A DNA stretch of 64,000 nt, from positions 91,966,342-92,030,341 of the forward strand of contig CM070874.1 of assembly GCA_036365515.1 (NCBI GenBank), in the 5' to 3' direction. Origin of the DNA: Torymus aiolomorphi. Lineage: Eukaryota > Arthropoda > Insecta > Hymenoptera > Torymidae. Of this stretch, positions 24,101-34,673 are shown piece by piece; position 1 is the first letter of the stretch; each line of letters opens with the position of its first letter. A program made the position numbers and the translations under genes. The notes beneath the pieces were generated by a model, which saw nothing but the letters and a program-made list of their open reading frames with translations, made no database searches and had not been told where the DNA came from.

Positions 24101-24665
24101 TTATCTAATAGTAGCGTATCTCTAAAATTCATTTGTAAGAATACATCTAGAAACTAATTGAAAGTGTGGTTCTAAAATATCTTCAACAGGACTGTAATCT
24201 GCTGCCTACGAGTATTTCTTCCATTTTGGTGATTGCTGATAACAACAATTTGAATGATGAATGTTCTGATTAATTCTTCATTGTCATCTCTTACTGGTAT
24301 CACTACCCAGTCACTTGATTGATCACTTAGATCTATAACTTCAACTTCTTTTTAATCATTAAAATTGGTCTCAGCCCTTATGCTGATTCTGAAATAGTAA
24401 AATATACCTCACATTTTATTAATTTTTAATTTGAGTTAAAAAATGTAACAATTTATTTAAATATCTGCTTGGACTAAAAATGTCATCAAGCTTATAATCT
24501 GTATAAATTCAGATATTGCAAAGAGTTGTTTTTCCACAAAATAGAATACTTATTTAGAAGTTGTGGCAAATTGGGAATTTTTCATCTGACAACTGGTCAT
24601 CTCTCAACTGATCGATTCCAAAACCTTGTTTACACCTTCATAAGCTGTTTATGCATTCACAAGCA
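24101..24665 (-). pseudogene. APC10 (DOC1) gene copy, broken, with intron
   Basis: APC10 is the substrate-recognition subunit of the anaphase-promoting complex, a ubiquitin ligase of mitosis. On the minus strand, an upstream exon (about 24665-24465) reads CKQGFGIDQLRDD and later IYTDYKLDD, matching the start and middle of the DOC domain. A further exon (24388-24101), preceded by TTTCAG, reads ISIRAETNFND, EVEVIDLSD, WVVIPVRDDNEELIRTFIIQ and SNHQNGR, the DOC core, and ends in ATIR, preserving the C-terminal Ile-Arg tail that docks on TPR subunits. Damage: TAA at 24352-24354, a frame change near 24190, a stop at 24122-24124 and several lesions in the upstream exon. It faces the RWDD2-like copy tail to tail, 570 bp apart. 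Confidence 0.75.
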
Positions 24666-24669
24666 GAGC

Positions 24670-26390
24670 AAGCTGCAAGAGACAACAGAGTAAAGACAAT
24701 AAGAAAAGATCAATACATACACTCACCTAGCTATTACATGGTCAAAGTACAGAAGATAGCGCTGAGCGCGAATTTCGAAAAAAATTTACTTGTTTATTTT
24801 ATACATAATTTTAATGATAAATATAATTGAACCGTCTTGATTGAAAGTACATGTATGCGCATGGGATTAGTGGACAGCTGGTGATTTAACAAATGCACAA
24901 TGTTAATAAACAATGTTAATAAATAAAGAAATTCAATATATAAAAAATAACAATAAAATATTTATTCTATCAATCTTATATAAAATGCATGGTCTTGCGA
25001 AGGTATTACTCCAGTAGAGCACATTTGCAATAAATCTTTTTTTTTATCATTATCCAGGGATATTTTTTCCGTATATATTCTGTATAGAGGATCCTTTTAT
25101 TTCTTCTAGTCTCGCCTGTTTAATAAGCACTCTCTACAAATGATAATAATTTTTTTCATGACTGTACAAATAATAATATTGTTAATATAAAACTTTCGTA
25201 GAAAGTTAATTTTTATTGAGGGTGTAATAGATTCGTATACCATAGATCCTTTCGAGCCGACGTTTCGGGAGTTTAATTAACTCCCCTTATCAAGGCTAAA
25301 CACAATGAACATACAAAAATATGAAACATAAGGGCAATTATAAAATTTCTTGTCACATTAAAGAAAAAACGGAAAAAAAAACTTTTTTTTTTTTTTTTTC
25401 CTTACCATTCGAGGTTGTATATCAATTTACAAATTTATAAAGCGGCCATTACGTGGACTCCGCGTGTCAAACAGTTTTTCTTTTTACAATAGGTTTTTTG
25501 TAAATCGCCAACATTTGTAAAGCAATACCTGTATAATGAGAATATTTAGGAAAATTAAATTGTACTAAAGAAAAAACCCAAAATAAGAAAAAAGGCATGA
25601 AAATTCAAAAAACTTACATGTTACAAATCAGTCGTTTAGTCATAACGTCAAAAGCGGTTTTACCCAGGATGATGTAATCTCACTGTCAAAAGAGACAATA
25701 AGAGTTACGGGCATCTCCGGGGCTATTTATACGGAATAAAGTAGTGGGGATAGAAATTTAGTAAGGAAATTGAATTTTAGAAGGAGATTTCTACGAAAGT
25801 ATAAAATAAGGCAAGTATAGAAGTTTTTTCTGTATAATCTATAAAATAATAATATTTATGATTTTTTAAAAGAAATCAAATAAATGCCAGTCAAAAAGTC
25901 TTTGACTTCTTTGAGTCATTGTATGCTGAACAAATTATATGTACGTAAGTAAATTCAAATTGTTCACTGTAAATTAAACAATCGAAGGTTGTGAAATCAA
26001 TTATCGATAATAGTAATGCAAACAACTCTTGGAAATAACTGTATGACTGTTCTCAGAAATGCCTTCAAATTTGTTCATCTATCTCTACAAATTAAACACA
26101 AGAAAGTACTGAAATCAATTTATTGTAGTCAAGTAGCCATAAGTTAACTTGACTGACATAATACAACTTTTCGTACCTACTCAAAAATATTTAGCCAGCG
26201 GGTATAAAGTACTACTTAACACCTAAGAGGCGCAATAGCTCACATACTCCTACATAACCTTATAAAACCTACGCATTTTATGCTCGTATGGGCGAAAATT
26301 ATTTTAATTATATAACTATTATACCTTCTTTTTATTTCTAAAATTCATAAGAATTTTTTCAGATATTTACGAAAAGTCAAAGCCTATATA
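24670..26390. other. AT-rich DNA with a Penelope-like 3' remnant
   Basis: No gene recognised. At about 25210-25330 the minus strand carries CCTTGATAAGGGGAGTTAAT and CTCCCGAAACGTCGGC, resembling the 3' end motif of Penelope-like elements, as at 10160-10200 and 39329-39390. A T-run lies at 25384-25400. Nothing else can be supported. Confidence 0.4.
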
Positions 26391-26450
26391 AAAAACCGAT
26401 GCCAATTCATTGGCCCGTGGCTTCCTCAAACTTAATTTGCTTATTCCTTT
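26391..26450 (+). repeat. Dispersed motif with TGCCAATTCATTGGC core, copy 1
   Basis: AAAACCGATGCCAATTCATT continues as GGC..GCTTCCTCAAACTTAATTT. The same ~55-bp sequence occurs at 39065-39120 and, inverted, at 52806-52858. The core is a near palindrome. Confidence 0.7.
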
Positions 26451-27760
26451 AATGAATTTTTAATAACAAAATTTATAATTTTTGCAACAATTTATGACAT
26501 GTATGTCTGGCTAAGGCTTTATTTTGCAAATGCAAATCTTGGGCAGAAGCATGGATTTTTATCTTCCTCGGATAAATAACTGTATGTAGTGCATTGATCG
26601 CACAGATCCTTTTTTGGTTTATGGAAATCCATATTAAATTCGTAATTAAAAATATGCCTATACAAGTGCTCTGATGCACAATCTTAATTTTTCCATCATT
26701 AATGCTTTGTACATATCATACATAATTTTCAGAGATAGTCCCTCTTTCAAATATGTTTTGCTTGATGTCTGTCTACAATAATGCGATGAAACCGTTGGAA
26801 ATTACGTAATGTGATCTCTGATACCTCTTTTAGTATCTTCTGATATTTTCTTCGACTTATTGGAATGTTTCCCATGCTGATCACATTCTATTGAGGTTCT
26901 GCTGATATTCTGAAGCTTTTTATTGATGGTTCTTATCCATTGTTGTGATATTCCTAAATAATATAGATATTTATTGTTTTCAAAATTTTTCATATTTTTT
27001 AAATATTAGTGTAAATATTTTTAAATATAGTATTTTTTTTAACCTAGAGTATGTAAAAACATTGTACTGCAAACTTTAATCATCTTGTCTGCCATCTTAA
27101 GGTAATACACATTACTTATCTTTCTTCTGTTTTCAGAATTATCATCGATTATAAGATCTGTAGATTGCATGTGTCTTGCAATATAATCCCACTATCATGA
27201 ATGATCCTCGATTTTCAGAATTCGTCATAAATGGTTTTTCGTTGGCTTGTAGTTATTTTTTGTTGGCAAGCAAATCTACAATTTACACATCCCAAACCCA
27301 CTATGGGCACATAAATAAATGGGTGCGCCAATTTTACTTGTACTTGAAGTTCCAGATGTTTTTGCTTTCTTGGTCTTCTCACTTTTTCATTGAGATGGAT
27401 TTTGTGCCTTTTTCCTTTTCAAAGGAATGTCAATATTTCTAATAACATTTTTGGAAAAGTTATATTCTCAGGTACTGTATAAACCTCAGTCTCTGTATCG
27501 TTGAAATCAGTGCTCTCAGAATCTAAACCAAAAAAGAATTTAAACCAAAACACAATATTAACATTTATTTTCATTTGAAACTTTTATGCATAGTATTTTT
27601 TAAAATTAAATATTCATTACCTGAGTTTTCAAACTCCCCTGAAATAAAACTCTCATCATTTACTGAACATTCTTCCAATTTAAGTGGGTTTTCAAACTCC
27701 TCGGAAATAATTAAACTCTGATCATTTACTGAACATTCTTCCGAATGAATGATTTTGAAC
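26440..27760 (-). pseudogene. Decayed insect DNA-transposon protein
   Basis: Minus-strand fragments in order: an acidic stretch SVNDQSLIISEEFENPLKLE; an apparent intron (donor GTAATG near 27620, acceptor TTTAG near 27522); SESTDFNDTETEVYTVPEN; a Cys motif VGLGCVNCRFACQQKI; then ISQQWIRTINKKLQNI, CDQHGKHSNKSKKISEDTK and HYCRQTSSKTYLKEGLSL. The GKHxNK...SHYCR combination recalls a large set of uncharacterised transposase-like proteins in arthropod genomes, for which I have no firm family name. Several stops and frameshifts interrupt it. The piece at 39391-39744 resembles the N-terminus of the same kind of protein. It lies inside the inverted repeat pair at 21548 and 28490 and may be that element's own transposase. 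Confidence 0.5.
27623..27748 (-). repeat. 63-bp in-frame tandem duplication
   Basis: GAGTTTTCAAACTCC at 27623 and GGGTTTTCAAACTCC at 27686 start two similar units with a 63-bp period (21 codons). The units share CATTTACTGAACATTCTTCC. The duplication kept the frame of the decayed transposon protein. Confidence 0.8.
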
Positions 27761-28161
27761 TTTAAGGCAGCGATCGTGAGGTAAATAACCCCTACTTTAC
27801 CATGATAGAAAATAAACCAACTTCGTTGATTAACATGGAGTCATTTCTACTTAAGTTTAGCATCGAAATTTAATTAAAACTATTTAAAACTATGAATGTA
27901 TTTTAAAGCATATATCATGTTATATTTTCATATGTATAAATAGTTATTCTTTATGGACAATAGCAAAATAACCATGGTGTGACGTTTTTAATTTAAACAT
28001 TGGCAATCAGTTTGCCAACCGTTGGTTAACATTTCTACCAGGTTAGCATACAATTAATTAATTTTGAAAATTTTATTTTTGAATAACCGTTGATGACGAA
28101 AATTGTGGACTACTAGGGTCTGGTCGACCACTAGTGCCACCACCATGTTAAACATTTGATA

Positions 28162-28164
<3 letters not shown>

Positions 28165-28238
<74 letters not shown>

Positions 28239-28275
28239 TTATCTACCTATCTCTCTCCCTCTGTCTTTCTCTTTC
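28165..28275. repeat. (CT)n plus (ATCT)n microsatellite
   Basis: About 60 bp of CT, then ATCT units, then imperfect CT. It forms the inner edge of the right inverted repeat; the left member has the matching GA-rich tract. Confidence 0.9.
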
Positions 28276-28490
28276 TCTCTCTGGAAAATTTCAAAAAACA
28301 ATTCTTATTTAAAGTGAAATCCGCGTATGAATTATAATTATTTATAATAGCTTCTGACACTGCCAAAGTTTGTACTACTGATTAGTCAAACGCGCCCAAT
28401 TAAGTCTTTTCGAAAATTTGTTTTGGAATAAGTCTCTTCCAAACGCTTTCGCGAAATAAGTCCTTTTGAATTGGAGGCGTCGAATTGCAA
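28175..28490 (-). repeat. Right member of a distant inverted repeat pair
   Basis: The reverse complement of this stretch matches 21548-21800. Shared blocks include CAGTAGTACAAACTTTGGCA, ACTTATTCCAAAACAAATTT and GAAAGCGTTTGGAAG. The outer ends fade near TAGTAT (left) and TAATAC (right, read inward). No confident target duplication was seen. Confidence 0.75.
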
Positions 28491-30245
28491 CGGTATTACT
28501 CCCCAGAAATTGAAAAGACTATGTCTTCAATCTACTGTATCTAAACGTATAGAGTAACAATCAATAATGATACGTAAACATTTTCGCGAAAGATAAAAAC
28601 ATTCTTTCTCAAATTGAAATCTAAAAATAAAATTGAAAAATAAGAAATATACTCAATCTGAAGTAGTGGTACAGAGGCTAGACTTGCTTGAACGCTGATT
28701 GAATTTAATCCTCAGAGAACCTTTGTGGACAGACTTTGATCACTGAATCACTCGAGAAAGTAAAGAAACTGAACGAATAGTACCTCGACATACACAAGTT
28801 TTTCGAAGAGGACATCCTTGTAGTTGCGAATTTACATTCTCGGGAGATGCTGTACCGCAAAGAAAGGCAAAGTTTAAGTAAACGCAGTTAGATGTAATCA
28901 ATCTTATTTTAGTAGTAGATATTACGCATAACACATAATGTAGAGTTCGTTATATATTGAAGAAAGTTAAAGACGTTGAATAGTAGAAGAATAAGCTGGC
29001 CACTGATATACGCTTATAAACTATCTCCTGTAATTAAGTCATTCCAGAATCTATTCCAAAGCCATCTTATTCCTCTTGATCTTTTCGTCTTTTTACCTAC
29101 TTGAGAAAATCGCAATCTCAACCTTCTCTTCCTCTTTTTTCCTCTCCCAACCGCTAATCCCTGGAAGAACCAAAACCGACGATCTCTGCAGAGCGCGCAA
29201 GAAACGACCCCCCTAAATCACGCGATAAAATCGATGAATGCACGCGCCATTAACCCTCTCTCGCCCCTTCCTACACCGCCCCTTGCTTCGTCTTTTTGTC
29301 CCCGCGCATCGCCGAGTGCAAACTTAATTAAGAGCCGCACAATTGTTTGTTTATTCAAAGCGAGCTTTGGAGTGTCGCGCATACCAGTTCCGGATCCCAA
29401 GAGCCAGAGAGAAAGCGAGCCAATTGCGAGCCTGCGAATTATCTTGCTCCTCGACGCGTGCGATAATTCGATCCGCTCGATATCCGCCGTCGCCTGCAGC
29501 GGAGCATCTTCTGATGCAAAGAGGATGTCGTCGGTACCTCTGTGTTACCTTTTTCATGATAATTTATGCCGGAAAGTGGGAGTTTTTAATTTGCGGAAGG
29601 ATGAGAAATGGTATCGACGGATCCGATAATTGATGAAGTCAATTAGATGCTCCGTAATTGATGATTTATTGGGAATTTGGTTTTCAATAGGCTTATAGAT
29701 TGTAAAAAGGGTAGGAAAATTTGTAATTCATTCGAGAATTTTCATAGAAATAGTACTAAGAATTTTATTTTTTAAATTCCCTGTACATTGAATCCGATTA
29801 CAGCAATTAAAATCGGATCAAACACGTTGAGTGAACTGAGCATCACTGATCACTATTGGAATTTGGCTTATGTATCTACAGTATAGGTACCACGCGCATC
29901 AATTATACTTGAGAATCTTGCACGTAATCAAGCATGTAAAAGCATACATAGCTGTCATTGTATTTATCTCTAATTAATGTATTTCTAGCGCCATCCGCCT
30001 GGACAAATTTGCATCTTCTCACGAATGCCCACCTAGTATGCACTCTATTCACGTATGTAAGCAGGTGTGTGCATTGACACCACAGGTGCTAATATACATA
30101 TCAACTACTATGTAATGTACGTGATCAATAATTACATAATCGGTCGATAATTCAAAAATATTCATAACCATAGTCGACTTTTTCCTAACTTTTTCTGTAA
30201 ATTGGTACACCAGCTAATGAAGTTACACTTTTTTCATTTATATAA
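28491..30245. other. Unique DNA without a recognisable gene
   Basis: AT-rich flanks around a GC-richer island at about 29100-29640. Frames at 29234-29629 and 29343-29633 are open on overlapping frames but show no family resemblance; I read them as chance frames in GC-rich DNA. Confidence 0.5.
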
Positions 30246-30895
30246 TAATACTAGTGAGGTTTCGCCCCCCTGCTCGCTCCGCTCGCCAATTAATAATTTA
30301 ATGAATAATAATAATAAATAAATTAAACTAACCCCCGATTAATCTTGTGCTTTTTCAACATCCATGTGCCGAAAACACCACATTCGTATCTTTGAGCTGG
30401 GCGTGAAAGTGGTACTTCCGGCTAGGTTATGCTGAAAATATCTACCGATGAAACGATTTTTCTAACATTATTCGACTATTTAATAGATTGAAAAATAGAA
30501 AGCTTTTTTTACAGATTTACACGAGCTTGTTCATGAGTATTTCAAAGGTATTAAAAATAGTCAAAGAGAGAAACACTTGATCAGTTTTTTTTAGTTAGGA
30601 AATGGTTAATAAAAGGCTTGTTAAGTGTTGTTTTAGTCTGTCTTTATTGTTTACATTTTTGTAAGCTATCTATTAGAATTGAATGTTCCTAAATCTAAGG
30701 TCAAGTCTATGAGCAAATTTAAATGGAATATTTTGAGGTTATGCCGTTGTATTTCGAATCTATTAAATGATTGAATAATAGGGGAAATATTGTTTTATCG
30801 CTAGTATAAAATAGCCATTTTTCCTACCTATTTACTGACTTTCTTCCTATTTCGTAGAGAAATTTCTAGCAGGGTATCTGCAGTGAAAGATTAGT
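30246..30895. repeat. Dispersed repeat X, copy 2
   Basis: Matches the interrupted copy at 8990-12105 through GAAAGTGGTACTT, TTTAATAGATTGAAAAATAGA, GAGCTTGTTCATGAGTATTT, AAAGGTATTAAAA and ATTTCTAGCAGGG. It lacks the poly-G foldback and mariner found in copy 1 and so works as an unfilled reference for both. The left edge CTAGTGAGGTTTCGCCCCCC resembles, in inverse, a Helitron-type CTAG end, but that is weak. Confidence 0.6.
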
Positions 30896-30920
30896 GTTAG
30901 CTTCGAATCACCAGTTCGTT

Positions 30921-30986
30921 CATCTGCATTTACGAACATTTGTTCGTAAATGCAGATGCACCAAGTCACCATTTGGTGACTTGGTG
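30921..30986. repeat. Two back-to-back perfect hairpins
   Basis: 30921-30958 is a perfect palindrome with 18-bp arms (CATCTGCATTTACGAACA) and a two-base loop. Directly adjoining, 30959-30986 is a second perfect palindrome with 13-bp arms (CACCAAGTCACCA) and a two-base loop. There is no gap between them. Confidence 0.9.
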
Positions 30987-31195
30987 TTGAACCTACGTGT
31001 AAACATATTTATGGATATTCGCGTACTCATTATATTATATGAATTCAAAAATCTGTATGAAGTGCTGTACTGAAAAATCTGTACTCATATATATGAAGTA
31101 AAAAGCACACTGTAATATGTATATTATAAATAATATCAATTCGCGTAATAACTCAACTATTATAGATTCTCCAAGTAGAGATCAAAGTTTAAATA

Positions 31196-32480
31196 TTGGG
31201 TGTTGGAATTAATTCGTAGCGTTTTACAAGAGATGGCACAAGTAGTGCACTATTTCGCTGTTACCTATAGTAACGTATACATCGTAAACAGCTATCATAG
31301 GACACCATTTGCCGTACATAACCTTTTTTCAAATCATAAATAACAACGCTTTATAATTTATTGAATATGTCAAAATTTGTGCCGAATAAAATGTTTTTGC
31401 GGGGAGTTTTATTTCATTATTTTAATATGAACAAAAGTGCAGCTGAAGCTCATCGTATTTTAGTGGAAGTATACAGTGAACATGCTCTAACTGAGCAAAC
31501 GTGTCGGAAGTGATTTGCACGTTTTAAAGCCGGTGATTTCGACTTGGATGACAAGGAGCGACCTGGTCAGCCAAAGAAATTTGAAGATAATGATTTAGAG
31601 GCATTGCTTAATGAAGACTCATGTCAAACACTTAAAGAATTGTCTACGTCATTGGGAGTTGACTTATCAACAGTAGGAAAACGTCTTAAAAGTTTGGGCA
31701 TGATCCAGAAGGAAGGACATTGGGTCCCACGTGAATTGAAACCAAGGGATATTGAGAGACGTTTTTTCACGTGCGAACTGCTGCTCCAACGGTAGAAAAC
31801 AAAAGGGTTTTTGCATCGAATTGTTATCGGTGATAAAAAGTGTATCCATTATGACAATCTGAAGCTCAGAAAGTCATGGGTTAAGCCCGGCGAACCATCA
31901 ACATCAGTGGCAAAGCCCAATATCCATGGGTCAAAGCTCCTGTTCTGTATTTGGTGGGATCAGAGGGGTGCCATTTACTACGAACTCCTAAAACCGCATG
32001 AAACCGTAACTGGGGATCTCTACAGACTGCAACTGATGCGCTGGAGCCGTGCATTGAAAGAAAAACGGTTGAAATACTCCGAAAGACACGAAAAAGTCAT
32101 TTTGCTGCACGACAATGCTCGCCCACACGTTGCAAAACCGGTAAAAACATACCTAGAAACACTTCAATGGGAAGTGCTACCGCACCCGCGGTATTCTCCA
32201 GATATTGCTCCTAGCGACTACCACTTGTTTCGATCAATGGCTCATAGCTTGTGTGAGCAGAAGTTCACATCTTATGAAGATTGTAAAAAAATGGGCTGAT
32301 TCGTGGATTTTATCTAAAGACGAAGAGTTCTTCCGACGCGGTATTCCTTCACTGCCCGAAAGATGGTGAGAAGTAATAGAAAGCGATGGGCAATACTTTA
32401 ATTAATGTATTTTTTGATTTTCATATGAAATAAATAATATTTTTTCATTTAAAAAAAATGCTACGAATTCCAACACCCAG
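31196..32480 (+). mobile_element. Mariner (DD34D) element, copy 2
   Basis: 1285 bp with inverted ends: TTGGGTGTTGGAATTAATTC at the left, and CTGGGTGTTGGAATTCGTAG as the complement of the right. TA flanks both sides (31194-31195 and 32481-32482). Same general type as the element at 9800-12057, but the inverted repeats and protein differ clearly, so it is a separate lineage. Confidence 0.93.
31367..32405 (+). pseudogene. Mariner transposase, broken
   Basis: Starts MSKFVPNKMFLRGVLFHYFN and ends SDGQYFN. DDKERPGQPKKFEDNDLEAL marks the DNA-binding half. The catalytic positions are D in IGDKKC (flanks changed from the usual GDEKW), D in LHDNARPHVA and D in PDIAPSDYHLF, with 34 residues between the last two. 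Breaks: TGA at 31511-31513 (a Trp codon elsewhere), TAG at 31793-31795 (a Gln codon elsewhere), a one-base insertion in the A run near 32285, and TGA at 32367-32369. Inactive. Confidence 0.93.
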
Positions 32481-32514
32481 TAAATAAATTTACCCTACTG
32501 AAAAAACTCATATG

Positions 32515-32640
32515 AGAACTCATATGAGAACTCATATGTGATCTCATATGAGAACTCATATGTGATCTCATATGAGAACTCATATGTGATCTCATATGAG
32601 AACTCATATGTGATTTCATATGAGACCTCTTATGAGTCTC
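32515..32640 (+). repeat. 24-bp tandem repeat of CATATG palindromes
   Basis: CATATGAGAACTCATATGTG plus ATCT is repeated about four times, then continues in degenerate form to about 32860. Each unit holds two CATATG palindromes. Confidence 0.9.
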
Positions 32641-33097
32641 ATATGAGTACTCATGTGAGTCTCATGTGAGTCTCACATGAGATCACATATGTTATCTCAT
32701 ATGAGATTTTGGCACGAGTACTCATAAGAGAACTCATATGAGATATCGTATGAGATCTCATATAAGTTTCCAGTGTCATCGTAGTTTGTTTGAAAATCAT
32801 ATGAGGTCTCACATGAGGTTTCATACGAGGTCTCATATGAGATATCATATAAGCCCTCGTACGGCTCTGCAGTCTCGATGCCGCCGCCAGGCGACTCATG
32901 GCAGACTAGCACGCAGATAAAACGGACCCGTTTGGTTATATAGTAAAGTGTGCAGCGCAGGGTGGGTGGGCGAGACCACCCACCACGTCTTAATACACTG
33001 AAAAGGAATGAGTTTCCAGTTTAATATAGTAGTTTCATTAGAAATTCATATGAAATCTCATATGAGTTTCTAACAAAATACGACTACACTGGGAACG

Positions 33098-33904
33098 TAT
33101 ATGTGCAAATCCGCGGACTACAGACAACAACTGGGGTACAAAAACGGAAAAAATTTTTTTTGAGGGCACACCTACTACATAAGGTTTTTTCGGTTCTTTG
33201 GGGGTCCCCCAACACGAAAATACTCGTGAACACTCATTATCCGTTGCCAAACTTTTTTGCTGACGAAATCAATTTTTCTTATGGAAATTTAACATGGGAA
33301 AAATGGACGAAAAGTAGTCATTGATGACTAACCAATAGTAAACTATTGAAGAGACCAAACCAAATTTCACAAAAAAGCGATTAAAGTTGAAGAATAGAGC
33401 TTTAATTTGAGATGAGAATCGTTAAAATCAGTCGATTCTGTGCAAAGCTAGGTGAATTTGAAAATGGGGAATAATGACAAAAATTTGAAGAATTACGTGG
33501 GTTTGAAAAAAATCACTCATTTTCGTCATTATTCCCCATTTTCAAATTCACCTAGCTTTGCACAGAATCGACTGATTTTAACGATTCTCATCTCAAATTA
33601 AAGCTCTATTCTTCAACTTTAATCACTTTTTTGTGAAATTTGGTTTGGCCTCTTCAATAGTTTACTATTGGTTAGTCATCAATGACTACTTTTCGTCCAT
33701 TTTTCCCATGTTAAATTTCCATAAGAAAAATTGATTTCGTCGGCAAAAAAGTTTGGCAACGGATAATGAGTGTTCACGAGTATTTTCATGTTAGGGGACC
33801 CCCAAAGAACCGAAAAAACCTTATGTAGTAGGTGTGCCCTCAAAAAAAATTTTTTCCGTTTTTGTACCCCAGTTGCTGTCTGTAGTCCGCGGATTTGCAC
33901 ATAT
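33098..33904. repeat. Foldback element, family F, copy 1
   Basis: 33098-33480 and 33522-33904 are almost perfect inverted copies around a ~40-bp spacer. Outer ends read TATGTGCAAATCCGCGGACT. The same element begins at 63378. A ~73-codon frame is open outward-to-inward in each arm, but it has no known relatives and simply follows the arm symmetry. It is nested inside the CATATG element. Confidence 0.9.
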
Positions 33905-34118
33905 GAGATCTCATATGACACTCTCACATGAGTACTCATATGAGTTCTCACATGAGATTTTTCAGTAGGGTAGTATCTTCCATTCATTGATACATATATT
34001 CAATAAGTTTGCAAATATGATGTTAATTACATATTTTATTGAATTTATAATCAAAATATACTTAAAATATGGCGTTTAATCTCGAAATCAAGCAAGTGTT
34101 AAAATAGTTAGTTATAAA

Positions 34119-34673
34119 ATGAACTATTCAAAATTATATATTCTTCAATTACAAGAGAACACGAAAGCATGCGATAAAGTCTGCGCGAAACCTCCTGCGC
34201 AATTCCAGCTGCCCAGTTGCTATTCTTCCGAGGTAAGTTACAGTCAAGGTGTTAACCCGCGTTCCGCGGCTCGTATTTTATTACAACCTCTTTTTCCTGA
34301 CCGAAACCATCTCTCGACGCTGAAAAAAATTTTAGGCTGCAGAAAGCATAGTTTCGATTTGCTGTACTAGCACTATTTGTACTGATCATTTACCCTTACA
34401 GACGGCTGAAGCAGTCTATTTATTTGTATAATGTAACGGCACTATTGGTCAGATGCGCAAAATGTATTTGTACAGCTCTGACAACGGTACGATTTAGTTG
34501 ACAACGCTACAATGCGAAGCCAACGTTTATGTTATAACCTCAAAAAGTCATAAAATCCGCCGATCAACCGCGTGTTTGCAATCCGCTTTTGCGTATTTCA
34601 TCTGTAATCCAGTGTATTTATCAATCGAGATTATTTTAATGAAAAATATGTACGTATGTCGAATCATAACCTA
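34119..34673. other. Short unique spacer
   Basis: Two open frames (34119-34370, 34498-34776) show no known family. No other feature seen. Confidence 0.35.

Larger units (their letters stand above)
32493..33970. mobile_element. TA-flanked element with CATATG repeat arms
   Basis: Ends are CCCTACTGAAAAA (32493) and TTTTTCAGTAGGG (33970), each next to TA. Both subterminal regions consist of CATATGAG/CTCATATG words. The interior holds a GC-rich unique stretch (32860-33000) and a complete foldback of another family (33098-33904). No transposase. A Tc1/mariner-like MITE is the best guess, from the TA flanks. Confidence 0.7.

Noticed and set aside
29234..29633. Two overlapping plus-strand frames of 96-131 codons
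   Set aside because: They lie in GC-rich DNA where stops are rare, overlap each other and a minus-strand frame, and resemble no family.
30249..30290. CTAG plus GC-rich stretch as a second Helitron end
   Set aside because: The expected self-complementary hairpin is not convincing and no matching 5' end was seen.
32651..32920. SHMR-rich frames on both strands
   Set aside because: Translation of CATATGAG repeats inside a non-coding element.
33103..33987. 73-102-codon frames in the family F foldback arms
   Set aside because: The same frame occurs in every arm because of palindrome symmetry; no known protein and no selection evidence available here.
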